Below, in pieces: positions 48,507 through 58,250 of a stretch of DNA of 64,000 nucleotides. The stretch spans positions 1 through 64,000 of the forward strand of contig CAVVOG010000003.1 in the NCBI GenBank assembly GCA_963749895.1, in the 5' to 3' direction. The notes under the pieces are model-generated. The model worked only from the letters and a program-made list of their open reading frames with translations, was not told the origin of the DNA and searched no databases. How positions within the stretch are numbered: the stretch's first letter is position 1; every line of letters starts with the position of its first letter. The DNA is from AC-51 sp963749895. GTDB taxonomy: Bacteria > Actinomycetota > UBA4738 > HRBIN12. A program made the position numbers and the translations under genes.

Positions 48507-49841
48507 ATGGGGCGTCTGTTCGGCACCGACGGCGTGCGCGGCCTGGCCGGCACCGAGCTCACGCGCGACCTCGCGTACGGGCTGGGGCGTGCGGCCGTCG
48601 TGGTCCTGGGCCGCCACGGCGCCGGGCGTCCGAGCTTCGTCGTCGGCCGCGACCCACGCGTCTCGGGGGAGTGGCTGGAAGACGCGATCACCGAGGGGAT
48701 CCGGCAGGCCGGCGGCGACGTGATCATCGCAGGCGTCGAGCCGACGCCCGCGATCGCCTTCATGACGGTCGACCTCGGAGCGTCGAGCGGCGTCGTGATC
48801 TCGGCGTCGCACAACCCGCCCGCCTACAACGGGATCAAGTTCTTCGCGTCGAACGGGATGAAGCTCCCCGACGAGCTCGAGGACGAGATCGAGGCGGTGC
48901 TCGCCGACGGCGGCGAGGCCCTGCCCGATCACGAGCACGGGACGATCGCGCCGGTCGCCGAGGGACGCGAGCGCTACCTCCGCCACCTCGAGGGGGCGGC
49001 CGAGGCCCGGCTCGACGGGATGACCGTCGTGGTCGATTGCGCGAACGGGGCCGCGTCCGAGCTGGCGCCCGAGCTGCTGCGTCGCCTGGGCGCGACGGTC
49101 CACGCGATCCATGCCGAGCCCGACGGGATGAACATCAACGACGGGTGCGGGGCGCTTCACCCCGAGGTCGTGGCGGCCGAGGTCGTCCGTCGCCGTGCCG
49201 ATGCGGGCGTCTCCCACGACGGCGACGCGGATCGAGCGCTGTTCGCCGATGCGGCGGGCGACGTGATCGACGGCGACCAGGTGCTCGCGGCGAGCGCCCT
49301 CGCGATGCAGGAGGCGGGCACGCTGGCGGGCGACGTCGTCGTCGCCACGGTGATGTCGAACCTCGGGTTCGTCCGCGCGATGACCGAGGCCGGCATCGAG
49401 GTGGTGCAGGCGAAGGTGGGCGACCGCTACGTCCTGGAGGAGATGGAGAAGCGCGGGGCGACGCTCGGGGGTGAGCAGAGCGGTCACGTGATCTACCGGG
49501 AGCACGCGACGACCGGCGACGGGCTCCTGACCGCCGTCCGGTTCCTGTCGACGGCCGCCGCGAAGGGCGTGGGGCTCGCGGAGCTGGCCTCGGCGATGCG
49601 CCGCTACCCGCAGGTCCTCGAGAACGTCCCCGTGGTCGACCCCGGGGCCTTGGAGGGGTCCGAGGAGGTCTGGGCGGCGGTCCACGACGCCGAGGCCACC
49701 CTGGGCGATCGCGGAAGGATCCTCGTTCGCGCCTCGGGGACCGAGCCGCTCGTCCGGGTGATGGTCGAGGCCGAGACCGCTGAGGACGCGCAACGGATCG
49801 CCGGAGCCCTCGCCAGCGTGGTCCGGGCTCACCTAGGTTGA
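48507..49841 (+). CDS. glmM: Phosphoglucosamine mutase
   Basis: 444 residues. Start 'MGRLFGTDGVRGLAGTELTR'; phosphoserine loop 'GVVISASHNPPAYNGIKFFA'; Mg2+ site 'VSHDGDADRALFAD'; sugar loop 'LGGEQSGHVIY'; phosphate loop 'RASGTEPLVRVMVEA'. It converts glucosamine-6-P to glucosamine-1-P for UDP-GlcNAc. glmS lies 38 nt downstream, with its own -10-like site. Confidence 0.97.
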   Translation: MGRLFGTDGVRGLAGTELTRDLAYGLGRAAVVVLGRHGAGRPSFVVGRDPRVSGEWLEDAITEGIRQAGGDVIIAGVEPTPAIAFMTVDLGASSGVVISASHNPPAYNGIKFFASNGMKLPDELEDEIEAVLADGGEALPDHEHGTIAPVAEGRERYLRHLEGAAEARLDGMTVVVDCANGAASELAPELLRRLGATVHAIHAEPDGMNINDGCGALHPEVVAAEVVRRRADAGVSHDGDADRALFADAAGDVIDGDQVLAASALAMQEAGTLAGDVVVATVMSNLGFVRAMTEAGIEVVQAKVGDRYVLEEMEKRGATLGGEQSGHVIYREHATTGDGLLTAVRFLSTAAAKGVGLAELASAMRRYPQVLENVPVVDPGALEGSEEVWAAVHDAEATLGDRGRILVRASGTEPLVRVMVEAETAEDAQRIAGALASVVRAHLG

Positions 49842-49864
49842 GCTCCGCGCCTGAGGCCCGCTGC

Positions 49865-49870
49865 TAGGCT
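49865..49870 (+). promoter_or_regulatory. -10-like TAGGCT, 9 nt before glmS
   Basis: TAGGCT, 9 nt, ATG. A weak TTGAGC lies at 49838-49843 but the spacer (21 nt) is too long. Confidence 0.4.
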
Positions 49871-49879
49871 CGATGCCTC

Positions 49880-51714
49880 ATGTGCGGCATCGTCGGCTAC
49901 GTAGGGCCCGACGAGGCGCTCCCGATCGTCCTGGAGGGTCTCCGGCGCCTGGAGTACCGCGGGTACGACTCTGCGGGGGTGGCCGTCGTGGGCGCACCCG
50001 GCGACGGCGTGGCGGTGCGCAAGCGCGCCGGCAAGCTCCGCGAGCTCGAGGCGGTGCTGGACGGCGACGGCCCGGCCGGCACGACCGCGATGGGGCACAC
50101 ACGCTGGGCGACGCACGGTGCGCCGACCGACCGCAACGCCCACCCGCACACCGACTGCACCGGCACGCTGGCGGTGATCCACAACGGGATCGTCGAGAAC
50201 CATCACGAGCTGCGCGCCGGGCTCGAGAAGGCCGGACACACGTTCGTGTCCGAGACCGACACCGAGTGCGTCGCCCACCTGATCGAGGACAAGCTCGGCG
50301 CCGGGGGGATCTGGCCGACGCCGTGCGCGCCGCGGCCGCCGAGCTCGACGGCGCCTACGCGCTCGTCGTCGCGTCGTCGGCCTGGCCCGACCGGCTCGTG
50401 GGCGTGAAGGTCTCGTCGCCGCTCGTCGTGGGTCTGGGTGACGGCGAGACGATCCTCGCCTCGGACATCCCCGCGGTGCTCGAGCGGACCTCGACCGTGG
50501 TGCCGCTCGAGGAGGGGCAGGTCGTCGAGCTCACGCGGGGCGGCGCGGTCTTCACCGACCTGGCCGGCGCCCCGGTGGCTCCCGAACCCGTTCGGGTCGA
50601 CTGGGACGTCGCCCAGGCGCAGAAGGGCGGCTACCCGTTCTTCATGCGCAAGGAGATCGACGAGCAGCCCGACGCGATCCGCGACACGCTCGTCGGGCGG
50701 ACCCACGACGGCCGGCTCGAGCTGGACGAGCTGCGGATCTCCGACGACACGCTCCGCGAGGTCTCGAAGGTGTTCGTGGTGGCCTGCGGTACCGCGTTCC
50801 ACTCGGGGCTCGTGGCCAAGTACGCGATCGAGCACTGGACGCGGCTGCCGGTCGAGATCGAGATCGCCAGCGAGTTCCGCTACCGCGACCCGGTGCTCGG
50901 GCCCGACACGCTGACGATCGCCGTGTCGCAGTCGGGCGAGACGATCGACACGCTCGAGGCCGCCCGCCACGCGAAGCGGCAGGGCTCCCACCTGCTGGCG
51001 GTGACGAACACGGTCGGCTCGTCGCTCTCGCGGGAGGCCGACGGGGTCTTCTACACGCACGCCGGCCCGGAGATCGGGGTCGCGGCGACGAAGACGTTCG
51101 CCACCCAGATGGTCGCGCAGGAGCTGGTCGCGCTGTACCTGGCCCAGGTGCGCGGAACGAAGTACGCCGAGGAGGTCGCCCAGGTCCTCGCCGACCTCGA
51201 CGAGCTCCCCGGGAAGGTCGAGCGCGCGATCGGGTTGGACGCGCAGGTGGCGGAGATCGCCGAGCGCTACCGCGACGCGCGGGACGTGCTGTTCATCGGG
51301 CGACACACCGGGTACCCGGCTGCCCTCGAGGGTGCGCTGAAGCTGAAGGAGATCTCCTACGTCCACGCCGAGGGCCATCCCGCCGGGGAGCTGAAGCACG
51401 GTCCGATCGCCCTGATCGAGGACGGCGTCCCGGTCGTGGCCGTGGCCACGCGGTGCCACGTCTACCCGAAGATGCTGTCGAACATGCAGGAGGTGAAGGC
51501 CCGCGGCGCGTCGGTGATCGCGGTCGTCACCGAAGGCGACGACGACGCCGCGAGGATCGCCGACCACGTGATCGAGGTGCCCGAGACCCCCGAGCTGCTC
51601 TCACCCGTGGTCGTCACGGTGCCGCTCCAGCTGCTGGCCTACCACGTCGCGATCCTGCGGGGCTGCGACGTCGACCAGCCCCGGAACCTCGCGAAGTCCG
51701 TCACGGTCGAGTAG
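49880..51714 (+). CDS. glmS: Glutamine-fructose-6-phosphate aminotransferase, one frame break
   Basis: About 611 residues if repaired. The class-II glutaminase domain starts MCGIVGYVG with nucleophile Cys2, and continues 'GHTRWATHGAPTDRNAHPHT'. After the G run at 50303-50308 the frame moves; one more G joins 'LIEDKLGAGG' to 'DLADAVRAAAAELDGAYALV'. Two SIS sugar domains follow ('CGTAFHSGLVAKYAIEHWTR', 'SQSGETIDTLEAARHAKRQG') and the end is LAKSVTVE. It makes glucosamine-6-P, the glmM substrate. The break in an essential enzyme points to a consensus error. Confidence 0.93.
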
Positions 51715-51717
51715 CGT
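51712..51717 (+). promoter_or_regulatory. -10-like TAGCGT made from the glmS stop codon
   Basis: The TAG of glmS starts TAGCGT; 6 nt later is the ATG of the next gene. Confidence 0.35.
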
Positions 51718-51723
51718 CGAGGC

Positions 51724-52381
51724 ATGAGGGGGGCCGTGGTCCCTCGGCGCATCGTCTCCGCGATCCTCGTCCTCGGGCTCGCCTCGATGGGCGTGCTCGT
51801 CGCCGCGACGCCGTGCCTGGCCTGCAGCTGCGCCCCCTCGACCCCGCAGCGGTCGTTCCGCGGGGCGGAGGCGGCGTTCATCGGCACCGTCGTCCGCGAT
51901 CAGATGGTGGCGAAGGGCACGACCCAGACCTTCGAGGTCGACCAGGTGTTCAAGGGGGAGCTCGCCTCGAGGACCGACGTGTGGACCGAGATCGGGACGG
52001 AGTGGGTCAGCTCGTGCGCGGTCCTGTTCCCGGCGGGGGAGCCGGTCGCGCTGCTCCTGTGGAAGGACGAGCAGGGCCGCTGGACGACGTCGAGCTGCAG
52101 CCAGATCACGGTGGCGGAGCTGCGGCGGGTCGGGGGGGAGCCCCGTGAGCCGGTCCCGCCGCCGTCGCCGGACGTCGCGCTCCCCGTCGAGCGGTCTCGG
52201 GGCGGGCGACGACGAGGGCGCCGGGCTCCCGGCGTGGGTGGTGGTCGCGATCGGCGCGGTCGTGGCGGTCGTGCTGGTCGGGGGTCAGATCGCGTGGGCG
52301 GGGCGCCGGGACCGGCGGGCCGCGTACCCGAGCGGATGGGATCCGGTCGACGTCGAGGAACCGCAGGGCGACCTCCGCTAG
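51724..52381 (+). CDS. Membrane-anchored NTR/TIMP-like domain protein, one frame break
   Basis: About 218 residues if repaired. Signal peptide 'RRIVSAILVLGLASMGVLVA' ends at ATPCLA, then 'CSCAPSTPQRSFRGAEAAFI' opens an NTR (netrin/TIMP-like) OB fold: an N-terminal Cys-x-Cys, 'TFEVDQVFKGELASRTDVWT' and paired Cys in 'SSCAVLFPAGEPVALLLW' and SSCSQ. After a Pro-rich linker a frame change at the C run 52182-52185 (three instead of four) gives the C-terminal helix 'LPAWVVVAIGAVVAVVLVGG'. Function in bacteria unknown. Confidence 0.65.
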
Positions 52382-52384
52382 CCT
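52379..52384 (+). promoter_or_regulatory. -10-like TAGCCT made from a stop codon, 7 nt before acpS
   Basis: The TAG of the preceding gene begins TAGCCT; 7 nt later is the GTG of acpS. Confidence 0.4.
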
Positions 52385-52391
52385 TGTCGCC

Positions 52392-52769
52392 GTGGAGATC
52401 GTGGGCCTCGGCGTCGACATCTGCGAGATCGCGCGGATGGAGCGGGCCCTCGCCCGCCATCCCACCATGCGCGAGCGGGTCTTCACCCCCGAGGAGATCG
52501 CGTACTGCGACTCGAAGGCGCGCCCGGCCGAGTCCTTCGCGGGCCGGTTCGCCGCCCGCGAGGCCGTGATCAAGGCGCTCGGCGGCTACCGGGGCAAGCG
52601 CTGGCAGGACATCAGCGTGACCCGCCACCCCAGCGGGGCGCCGATCATCGCGCTCACGGGCTACGCCGCACGCCGCGCCGAGATGCTCCAGATCTCGAGG
52701 GTCCTGATCACCTTCACCCACGAGAAGACGAACGCGGTCGCGTTCGCGGTGGCGGTGCGCGAGTCATGA
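52392..52769 (+). CDS. acpS: Holo-[acyl-carrier-protein] synthase
   Basis: 125 residues, GTG start. Mg2+/CoA motifs 'MEIVGLGVDICEIARMERAL' (GxDxxxxxR) and 'FAGRFAAREAVIKALGGYRG' (FxxKEA type). It attaches phosphopantetheine to ACP. The stop overlaps the nnr ATG; first gene of a long coupled cluster. Confidence 0.95.
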   Translation: MEIVGLGVDICEIARMERALARHPTMRERVFTPEEIAYCDSKARPAESFAGRFAAREAVIKALGGYRGKRWQDISVTRHPSGAPIIALTGYAARRAEMLQISRVLITFTHEKTNAVAFAVAVRES

Positions 52770-54286
52770 AGCCGGTCCTGACGCCGAGCGAGGCGGCCGA
52801 GCTCGACCGCGCGACCCAGGCGCGGGGGGTGGCGGGAGCCACGCTGATGGAACGCGCCGGCTGGGCCACCGCACGCGCCGCCGCCGACGTCCTGGGCGGT
52901 ACCTACGGACGGCGCGCGGCCGTCGTCTGCGGCAAGGGGAACAACGGGGGCGACGGGCTCGTCGCGGCCCGACACCTGTCGCGATGGGGAGCCCGGGTGG
53001 AGGTCGTGTGCCTCCAGGACCCGGCGAGCCTGCGCGATCCGAGCCGTACGAACCACCGCCGTCTCGTGACCGAGACCGACGCCGTCGTGCGCGGCTCGGG
53101 TCTGTCGCGCGCCGTCGGCCGTGCCGACGTCGTGATCGACGCGATCTTCGGCACGGGGTTCCGGGGGGCGCCGGAGGGGCTCTGGGCCGAGGCGATCGAG
53201 TCGGTGAACGCGGCACCGGTGCCCGTCGTGGCGGTCGACATCCCCAGCGGGGTCGACGGCGGCACGGGCGGGGTAGCGGGCGCCGCGGTCCACGCCGATC
53301 TGACGGTGACGTTCGGGGCCGCGAAGGTCGGGGTCGTGCTGTTGCCCGGCGCCGAGCTGGCGGGCGACGTCCGGGTCGTCGACATCGGGTTCCCGGACGA
53401 CCTCGTGGGGCTGGCGACGGGCCTCACGGAGCCCGGGGACGTCGTCGCGGCCCTCCCCGATCGCGAGGTCGATGCCCACAAGAAGGCGAGCGGGACGCTG
53501 GTCGTCGTGGCCGGCTCGCGGTCGATGCCGGGCGCGGCGCGGCTGATCGCCCGCGCCGCGGGACGGGCGGGGGCGGGCTACGTGTTCGTGGCAGCGCCGG
53601 CCTCGGCGCTCCCGGCGATGCAGGCGGGCGCCACCGAGGTCGTGTGGATCTCCCTGCCGGAGACGCCGGACGGGACCGTGGGCGCCGCAGCGCTCGACGT
53701 GCTCCGTGCGCACGCGGCCGAGGCGGACGCGCTCGCGATCGGCCCGGGGCTCACGACGAACGACGAGACGCAGGAGGTCGTGCGGGCACTCGTGCGGGAC
53801 GCGTCGGTCCCGCTCGTGCTCGACGCCGACGGGTTGAACGCGTTCGCGGGACGACTCCCGACGCTGACCGAGCGCGAGGCCGACGCGGTGCTGACCCCGC
53901 ACCTGGGGGAGCTCGCGCGGCTGCGCGGCCCCGGCGCGGGCGCGGACGACCGCCTCACGGCTGCGCGCGATCTCGCCGCCCGCGCCCGCGCCGTCGCGTT
54001 GGTGAAGGGCACGCGGACGACGATCGCCGACGTGTCGGGCCGTGCCCGGATCAACCCCACCGGGACGCCGGTGCTGGCCACCGCGGGGACCGGCGACGTC
54101 CTCACCGGCACGATCGGCGGGCTGCTCGCACGGGGGATGGACCCCTTCGACGCCGCGTGGGCCGGGGCCTACGTCCACGGGCTGGCCGGGATCCTCGCCG
54201 GACGCGACCTGGGGACCGGCGCGGTGGCCGGCGACGTGGCCGAGCGCCTCCCCGAGGCCTTCGCGGTCGTGGAGGGGCAGTCGTGA
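52766..54286 (+). CDS. nnr: Bifunctional NAD(P)H-hydrate epimerase / dehydratase
   Basis: 506 residues. The YjeF N-terminal epimerase has 'AVVCGKGNNGGDGLVAARHL' and 'VDIPSGVDGGTGGVAGAAVH'; the ribokinase-like dehydratase domain (from about 230) has 'ALAIGPGLTTNDETQEVVRA' and the ADP loop 'NPTGTPVLATAGTGDVLTGT'. It repairs hydrated NADH/NADPH. ATGA and GTGA overlaps link it to acpS and alr. Confidence 0.95.
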   Translation: MKPVLTPSEAAELDRATQARGVAGATLMERAGWATARAAADVLGGTYGRRAAVVCGKGNNGGDGLVAARHLSRWGARVEVVCLQDPASLRDPSRTNHRRLVTETDAVVRGSGLSRAVGRADVVIDAIFGTGFRGAPEGLWAEAIESVNAAPVPVVAVDIPSGVDGGTGGVAGAAVHADLTVTFGAAKVGVVLLPGAELAGDVRVVDIGFPDDLVGLATGLTEPGDVVAALPDREVDAHKKASGTLVVVAGSRSMPGAARLIARAAGRAGAGYVFVAAPASALPAMQAGATEVVWISLPETPDGTVGAAALDVLRAHAAEADALAIGPGLTTNDETQEVVRALVRDASVPLVLDADGLNAFAGRLPTLTEREADAVLTPHLGELARLRGPGAGADDRLTAARDLAARARAVALVKGTRTTIADVSGRARINPTGTPVLATAGTGDVLTGTIGGLLARGMDPFDAAWAGAYVHGLAGILAGRDLGTGAVAGDVAERLPEAFAVVEGQS

Positions 54287-55386
54287 CCCGGTACCGGCAC
54301 CGTCCGACCCACGTCGTGGTCGACCTCGATGCGGTCCGCCACAACGTGGCGCTGCTCAAGCCCGACGGCGTCGAACTGATGGCGGTCGTGAAGGCGAACG
54401 CCTACGGCCACGGCGACGTGCTCGTCGCCCGCGCGGCGCTCGAGGCGGGCGCCACCTGGCTCGGCGTCGCGCTCGTCGAGGAAGGGCTGGCCCTGCGAGC
54501 CGCCGGGATCGAAGCCCCGATCCTCGTCCTCTCCGAGGCCCCCGAGGGTTCGGAACCGTTCGCCGTAGCCGCCCGGTTGACGGCGACGGTCTATTCGGTC
54601 GAGGCAGCCGAGCGCCTGGCAGCGGCCGCGCCCGGTCCCGGCCTGGCGGTCCACGTCAAGGTGGACACGGGGATGCATCGCGTGGGGGTCTGGCCCCCCG
54701 AGGAGGCTCTCGGGGTCATGAAGGAGGTCGTGAGGCTCGGCCTCGACCTCGAAGGGCTCTGGACGCACCTGGCTCGGAGCGAGGACGACCCGGACCTGAC
54801 GCGGCTGCAGCTCGAGCGCTTCGCTGGGGCGGTGAGCGCCGCCCGCGACGCCGGACTCGACCCTCGGTACCTCCACGCCGCGAACAGCGGTGGGACGATC
54901 CGACACCCGGAGTCGCGGTTCGATCTGGTGCGTCCGGGGATCGCGGTCTACGGGATCGCACCGAGGCCCGACGGCGACGACCCCGGCCTTCGGCCGGTGC
55001 TCACCTGGCGGTCCGAGGTCTCGATGGCCAGGCGCCTGGCGGCCGGGGAGCGGGTCTCCTACGGACAGGCCTACGAACTGACGCGCGACTCGTGGGTCGC
55101 GACGGTGCCGGTCGGCTATGCGGACGGGTACCCTCGCGCGGCATCCTCCCGGTCCGACGTGCTGATCCGCGGCCGACGGTGCCGGGTGGCGGGGAACGTG
55201 ACGATGGATCAACTCGTGGTGGATTGCGGCGACCTCGAGGTCGCGCCGGGCGACGAGGTCGTCGTGCTCGGTCGTCAGGGGGACGAGGTGGTCACCGCAT
55301 GGGAACTCGCCGGCCATGCAGGGACGATCGCCTACGAGATCGTCGCGAGGATCGGCGAACGGGTCCCGCGGGAGCACGTCGGGTGA
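54283..55386 (+). CDS. alr: Alanine racemase
   Basis: 367 residues, GTG start in a GTGA overlap. PLP lysine Lys37 in 'LMAVVKANAYGHGDVLVARA'; 'VHVKVDTGMHRVGVWPPEEA'; the catalytic Tyr region 'GERVSYGQAYELTRDSWVAT' and 'VPVGYADGYPRAASSRSDVL'. It provides D-Ala for peptidoglycan. Overlaps the next gene by 4 bases. Confidence 0.96.
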   Translation: MTRYRHRPTHVVVDLDAVRHNVALLKPDGVELMAVVKANAYGHGDVLVARAALEAGATWLGVALVEEGLALRAAGIEAPILVLSEAPEGSEPFAVAARLTATVYSVEAAERLAAAAPGPGLAVHVKVDTGMHRVGVWPPEEALGVMKEVVRLGLDLEGLWTHLARSEDDPDLTRLQLERFAGAVSAARDAGLDPRYLHAANSGGTIRHPESRFDLVRPGIAVYGIAPRPDGDDPGLRPVLTWRSEVSMARRLAAGERVSYGQAYELTRDSWVATVPVGYADGYPRAASSRSDVLIRGRRCRVAGNVTMDQLVVDCGDLEVAPGDEVVVLGRQGDEVVTAWELAGHAGTIAYEIVARIGERVPREHVG

Positions 55387-56429
55387 AGCGGCGGGTCGCG
55401 CTGCTGTCGGCGGGGATCGCCGCCGGGGCCGTGGCTGCCGGCGTGGTCGGACGGACGGTCGTGCGCCGCCGCCACGCCCCCGAGGCCCCGATCGGGGACC
55501 TCCCGCCCGAGGACCTCGGGATGGTCACCTCCTTCGACGGCACCGAACTCGCGGTGCGCGCGGCCGGGGACCCGTCGGCGCCGGTGGTCCTGCTGACGCA
55601 CGGCTTCAGCCTCGACATGTCGGTGTGGTGCGAGCTGTGGCCGGATCTGGCCCGCGACGTGCGGGTGGTCGCGTTCGACCACCGCTCCCACGGGGCGAGC
55701 GCGCCCGCCGCCCACGGAGACCTGAGCCTGCGCGCGATGGGCCGTGACGTCGCGGCCGTGCTCCAGGCGGTCTCACCCGGGCGACCCGCCGTGGTCGTCG
55801 GGCACTCGATGGGTGCGATGGCGATCCTCGCGATGGCCGAACAGCGCCCGGAGCTGTTCGGCCGCGAGGTCGCGGGCGCCGTGCTGATCGGGGCGGCCTC
55901 GTCGGACCTGCTCCGCGGCGCGATGGGGTCCGTGACCGAGCTGCTGCGGCCTCGGATGGGCGACCTTCGAGGCGCCGCACAACGGGTGGACCTGCTGCGG
56001 CGAGCGGCGACCTGGAGCCCGATCGGCGTCAGCGCCGTGGTGGCGAGGGTGACGCAGTTCGGTCCCGACGCCCCGCGCGCGGTGGTCGAGCACGTCGTGG
56101 CGTTGGCCGAGCGCACGGCCGGGGAGGTCTGGACCGACGCGCTGCCGGAGCTGATGGAGATCGACCTGCGTCACGCGGTGCCGCGCATCCACGTGCCGAC
56201 GCTCGTGGTCGTGGGGGAGCACGACCGCGTGACGCCCCCGGCCGCCGCGGTGGCGCTGACCGCGGCGCTGCCCGAGGGACGGCTCGCGCTGATCGCCGGC
56301 GCCGGTCACATCCCGATGCTCGAGCGGGCGCTGGACCTCGACCGCGTGATCCGGCCGTTCGTCCGCGAGGTCTTGCAGATCCGGTCGCGACGACGTCGGA
56401 AGGCCGAACCGCAGGAGGGCGCCGCGTGA
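55383..56429 (+). CDS. Alpha/beta hydrolase with N-terminal membrane anchor
   Basis: 348 residues, GTG start. A helix at 5-22 (LLSAGIAAGAVAAGVVGRTV) anchors it or exports it. The hydrolase fold follows: 'APVVLLTHGFSLDMSVWCEL', nucleophile elbow 'VVVGHSMGAMAILAMAEQRP', acid 'LVVVGEHDRVTPPAAAVALT' and His 'LIAGAGHIPMLERALD'. Substrate not evident; esterase, lipase or dehalogenase-like activity possible. It lies between alr and udg in the same coupled cluster, a place also seen in other Actinomycetota. Confidence 0.85.
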   Translation: MKRRVALLSAGIAAGAVAAGVVGRTVVRRRHAPEAPIGDLPPEDLGMVTSFDGTELAVRAAGDPSAPVVLLTHGFSLDMSVWCELWPDLARDVRVVAFDHRSHGASAPAAHGDLSLRAMGRDVAAVLQAVSPGRPAVVVGHSMGAMAILAMAEQRPELFGREVAGAVLIGAASSDLLRGAMGSVTELLRPRMGDLRGAAQRVDLLRRAATWSPIGVSAVVARVTQFGPDAPRAVVEHVVALAERTAGEVWTDALPELMEIDLRHAVPRIHVPTLVVVGEHDRVTPPAAAVALTAALPEGRLALIAGAGHIPMLERALDLDRVIRPFVREVLQIRSRRRRKAEPQEGAA

Positions 56430-57067
56430 CCCGCACGCTCGCCGAGGCGGCCGTGGAGGCCGCGGGATGCACCCGGTGCGGACTGGCCGAGGGCCGGACC
56501 CAGGTCGTGTTCGGGGTCGGGAACCCGCACGCGGACCTGATGTTCATCGGGGAGGCGCCCGGTTTCCACGAGGACCGCCAGGGGGAGCCGTTCGTCGGGG
56601 CCGCGGGACAGCTGCTGACGCGGATGCTCGGCGAGATCGGCCTGCGCCGCGAGGACGTGTACATCGGCAACATCCTGAAGTGCCGACCACCGGGGAACCG
56701 CGATCCGCTCCCCGCCGAGATCGAGACGTGCACGCCGTGGCTCGTCGAGCAGATCACGCTGATCCAACCGCGCCTGCTGGTGACGCTCGGGAACTTCGCC
56801 ACGAAGTTCGTGCTGCAGACCCAGCGCGGGATCACCTCGATGCGCGGGCGGACCTACGACTGGCACGGCCGGACCGTGATCCCGACGTTCCACCCCGCGG
56901 CGATCCTGCACGGCGGTGGGGAGAAGAGCCGGCAGTTCCAGGACCTCCAGGCGGACTTCGCGTTGATCCGCGCCACGCTCGACAGCCCGGTGGTCGTGCC
57001 GGAGGCGTCCGCCGAGCCGGCCGCCGAGCCCCCCGCGGAGCCCGAGCAGCAGATGGAGCTTTTCTGA
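56426..57067 (+). CDS. Family-4 uracil-DNA glycosylase (Fe-S)
   Basis: 213 residues, GTG start. Family-4 motif 'MFIGEAPGFHEDRQGEPFVG' and 'PTFHPAAILHGGGEKSRQFQ'. Four Fe-S cysteines: CTRC (15 and 18), KCRPP and ETCTPW. It excises uracil from DNA. The last about 20 residues are a Pro/Glu-rich tail ending EQQMELF, which resembles a sliding-clamp-binding end (Q-x2-L-F type); this is inference. Overlaps with both neighbours. Confidence 0.92.
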   Translation: MTRTLAEAAVEAAGCTRCGLAEGRTQVVFGVGNPHADLMFIGEAPGFHEDRQGEPFVGAAGQLLTRMLGEIGLRREDVYIGNILKCRPPGNRDPLPAEIETCTPWLVEQITLIQPRLLVTLGNFATKFVLQTQRGITSMRGRTYDWHGRTVIPTFHPAAILHGGGEKSRQFQDLQADFALIRATLDSPVVVPEASAEPAAEPPAEPEQQMELF

Positions 57068-57552
57068 TGGAGCTGCGTGCCGAGACGCCCGAGGCCACCC
57101 GCGCGATCGGCGCGGCGTTGGCGGAGATCCTCGCCCCTCACGACGTCGTCGTCCTGACCGGCGAGCTCGGAGCGGGCAAGACGACGCTCGTCCAGGGGCT
57201 CGCCCGTGGGCTCGGCGCCGACGAGCACGTCGCGTCGCCCACGTTCACCCTGGTCCGCGAGTACGTGACCGGCCGGTTGCCGATCGCCCACGTCGACGTC
57301 TACCGCCTCGAGCGGCTCCAAGACGTCGTCGACCTGGCGCTCGACGAGCTCGGCGGCGACGGCGCGGTCCTGCTGATCGAGTGGGGTGACGCGGTCGAGG
57401 AACTCCTGGGCGCCGACCGGCTCCGGGTCGAGCTGACGATCGATGAGGGGAGCGAGGTGCGCCGGCTCGTCGTGATCGGCGAAGGGCCCGCATGGGACGC
57501 CCGTGCAGACGTGCTCCGGGAGGCGCTCGGGCCGTGGGAGTCGGGCCGATGA
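57067..57552 (+). CDS. tsaE: tRNA t6A biosynthesis ATPase TsaE
   Basis: 161 residues. Walker A 'TGELGAGKTTLVQGLARGLG', then 'VASPTFTLVREYVTGRLPIA', 'HVDVYRLERLQDVVDLALDE' and 'LLIEWGDAVEELL'. It powers the TsaB-TsaD complex. Start shares a base with the udg stop, and its stop overlaps tsaB. Confidence 0.95.
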   Translation: MELRAETPEATRAIGAALAEILAPHDVVVLTGELGAGKTTLVQGLARGLGADEHVASPTFTLVREYVTGRLPIAHVDVYRLERLQDVVDLALDELGGDGAVLLIEWGDAVEELLGADRLRVELTIDEGSEVRRLVVIGEGPAWDARADVLREALGPWESGR

Positions 57553-58250
57553 TCGTCGTCGGGATCGAGACCTCGACGCCGCAGACCTCGGTCGCGATCG
57601 GCACCGAACGGGAGCTCCTCGGGCGGATCCAGGTGACCGGGAAGGCCCGTCAGGAGTCGGTGACGCCGGCGCTCGACCAGCTCCTGCGCTGGACCGGGGT
57701 GGAGCTGACGCAGGTCGGTGGATTCGCGGTGGGCGTGGGTCCCGGGCTGTTCACGGGCCTGCGGGTCGGCGTCGAGACGGCCAAGACGCTCGCCCAGGTG
57801 ACGAGGGCGCCGATCGTGGGGCTCACGAGCCTCGACGTGCTCGCGTACAGCGTCCGGTTCACCCATCGCACGATCGTCGCCGTGATCGACGGCCGCCGTG
57901 GCGAGGTCTTCCGGGCCGTCTATCGGCCGGTGCCCGGTGGGGTCCTGCGGGACTCACCGTACGTGGTCCAGCGGCCCGAGCAGCTCGTCGCCGACCTCCA
58001 GGCGCTCTCCGGCGAGGTGCTGGCGGTCGGCGACGGTGCCATCCTGTACCGCGACGTGCTCGCCGGACTCGGCGCGCGGATCGAGTTCGCCTCGCCGATC
58101 GTGGCCCACCCGGACGCGGCGGCGCTGGTCGAGCTCGCCGTCCCGCGGTTCCTGCGCGAGGAGCACGACCGCCTGTACGACGTGGTGCCGATGTACCTGA
58201 GGAGATCCGATGCTGAGATCGCGTGGGATCAGCGAGCCCGCGGCGCCTAG
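57549..58250 (+). CDS. tsaB: tRNA t6A biosynthesis protein TsaB
   Basis: 233 residues, 'MIVVGIETSTPQTSVAIGTE' and 'GFAVGVGPGLFTGLRVGVET' are diagnostic for the ASKHA-fold scaffold partner of TsaD. ATG in an ATGA overlap with tsaE; an in-frame ATG upstream at 57492 is rejected. Its end overlaps rimI by 41 nt. Confidence 0.94.
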   Translation: MIVVGIETSTPQTSVAIGTERELLGRIQVTGKARQESVTPALDQLLRWTGVELTQVGGFAVGVGPGLFTGLRVGVETAKTLAQVTRAPIVGLTSLDVLAYSVRFTHRTIVAVIDGRRGEVFRAVYRPVPGGVLRDSPYVVQRPEQLVADLQALSGEVLAVGDGAILYRDVLAGLGARIEFASPIVAHPDAAALVELAVPRFLREEHDRLYDVVPMYLRRSDAEIAWDQRARGA

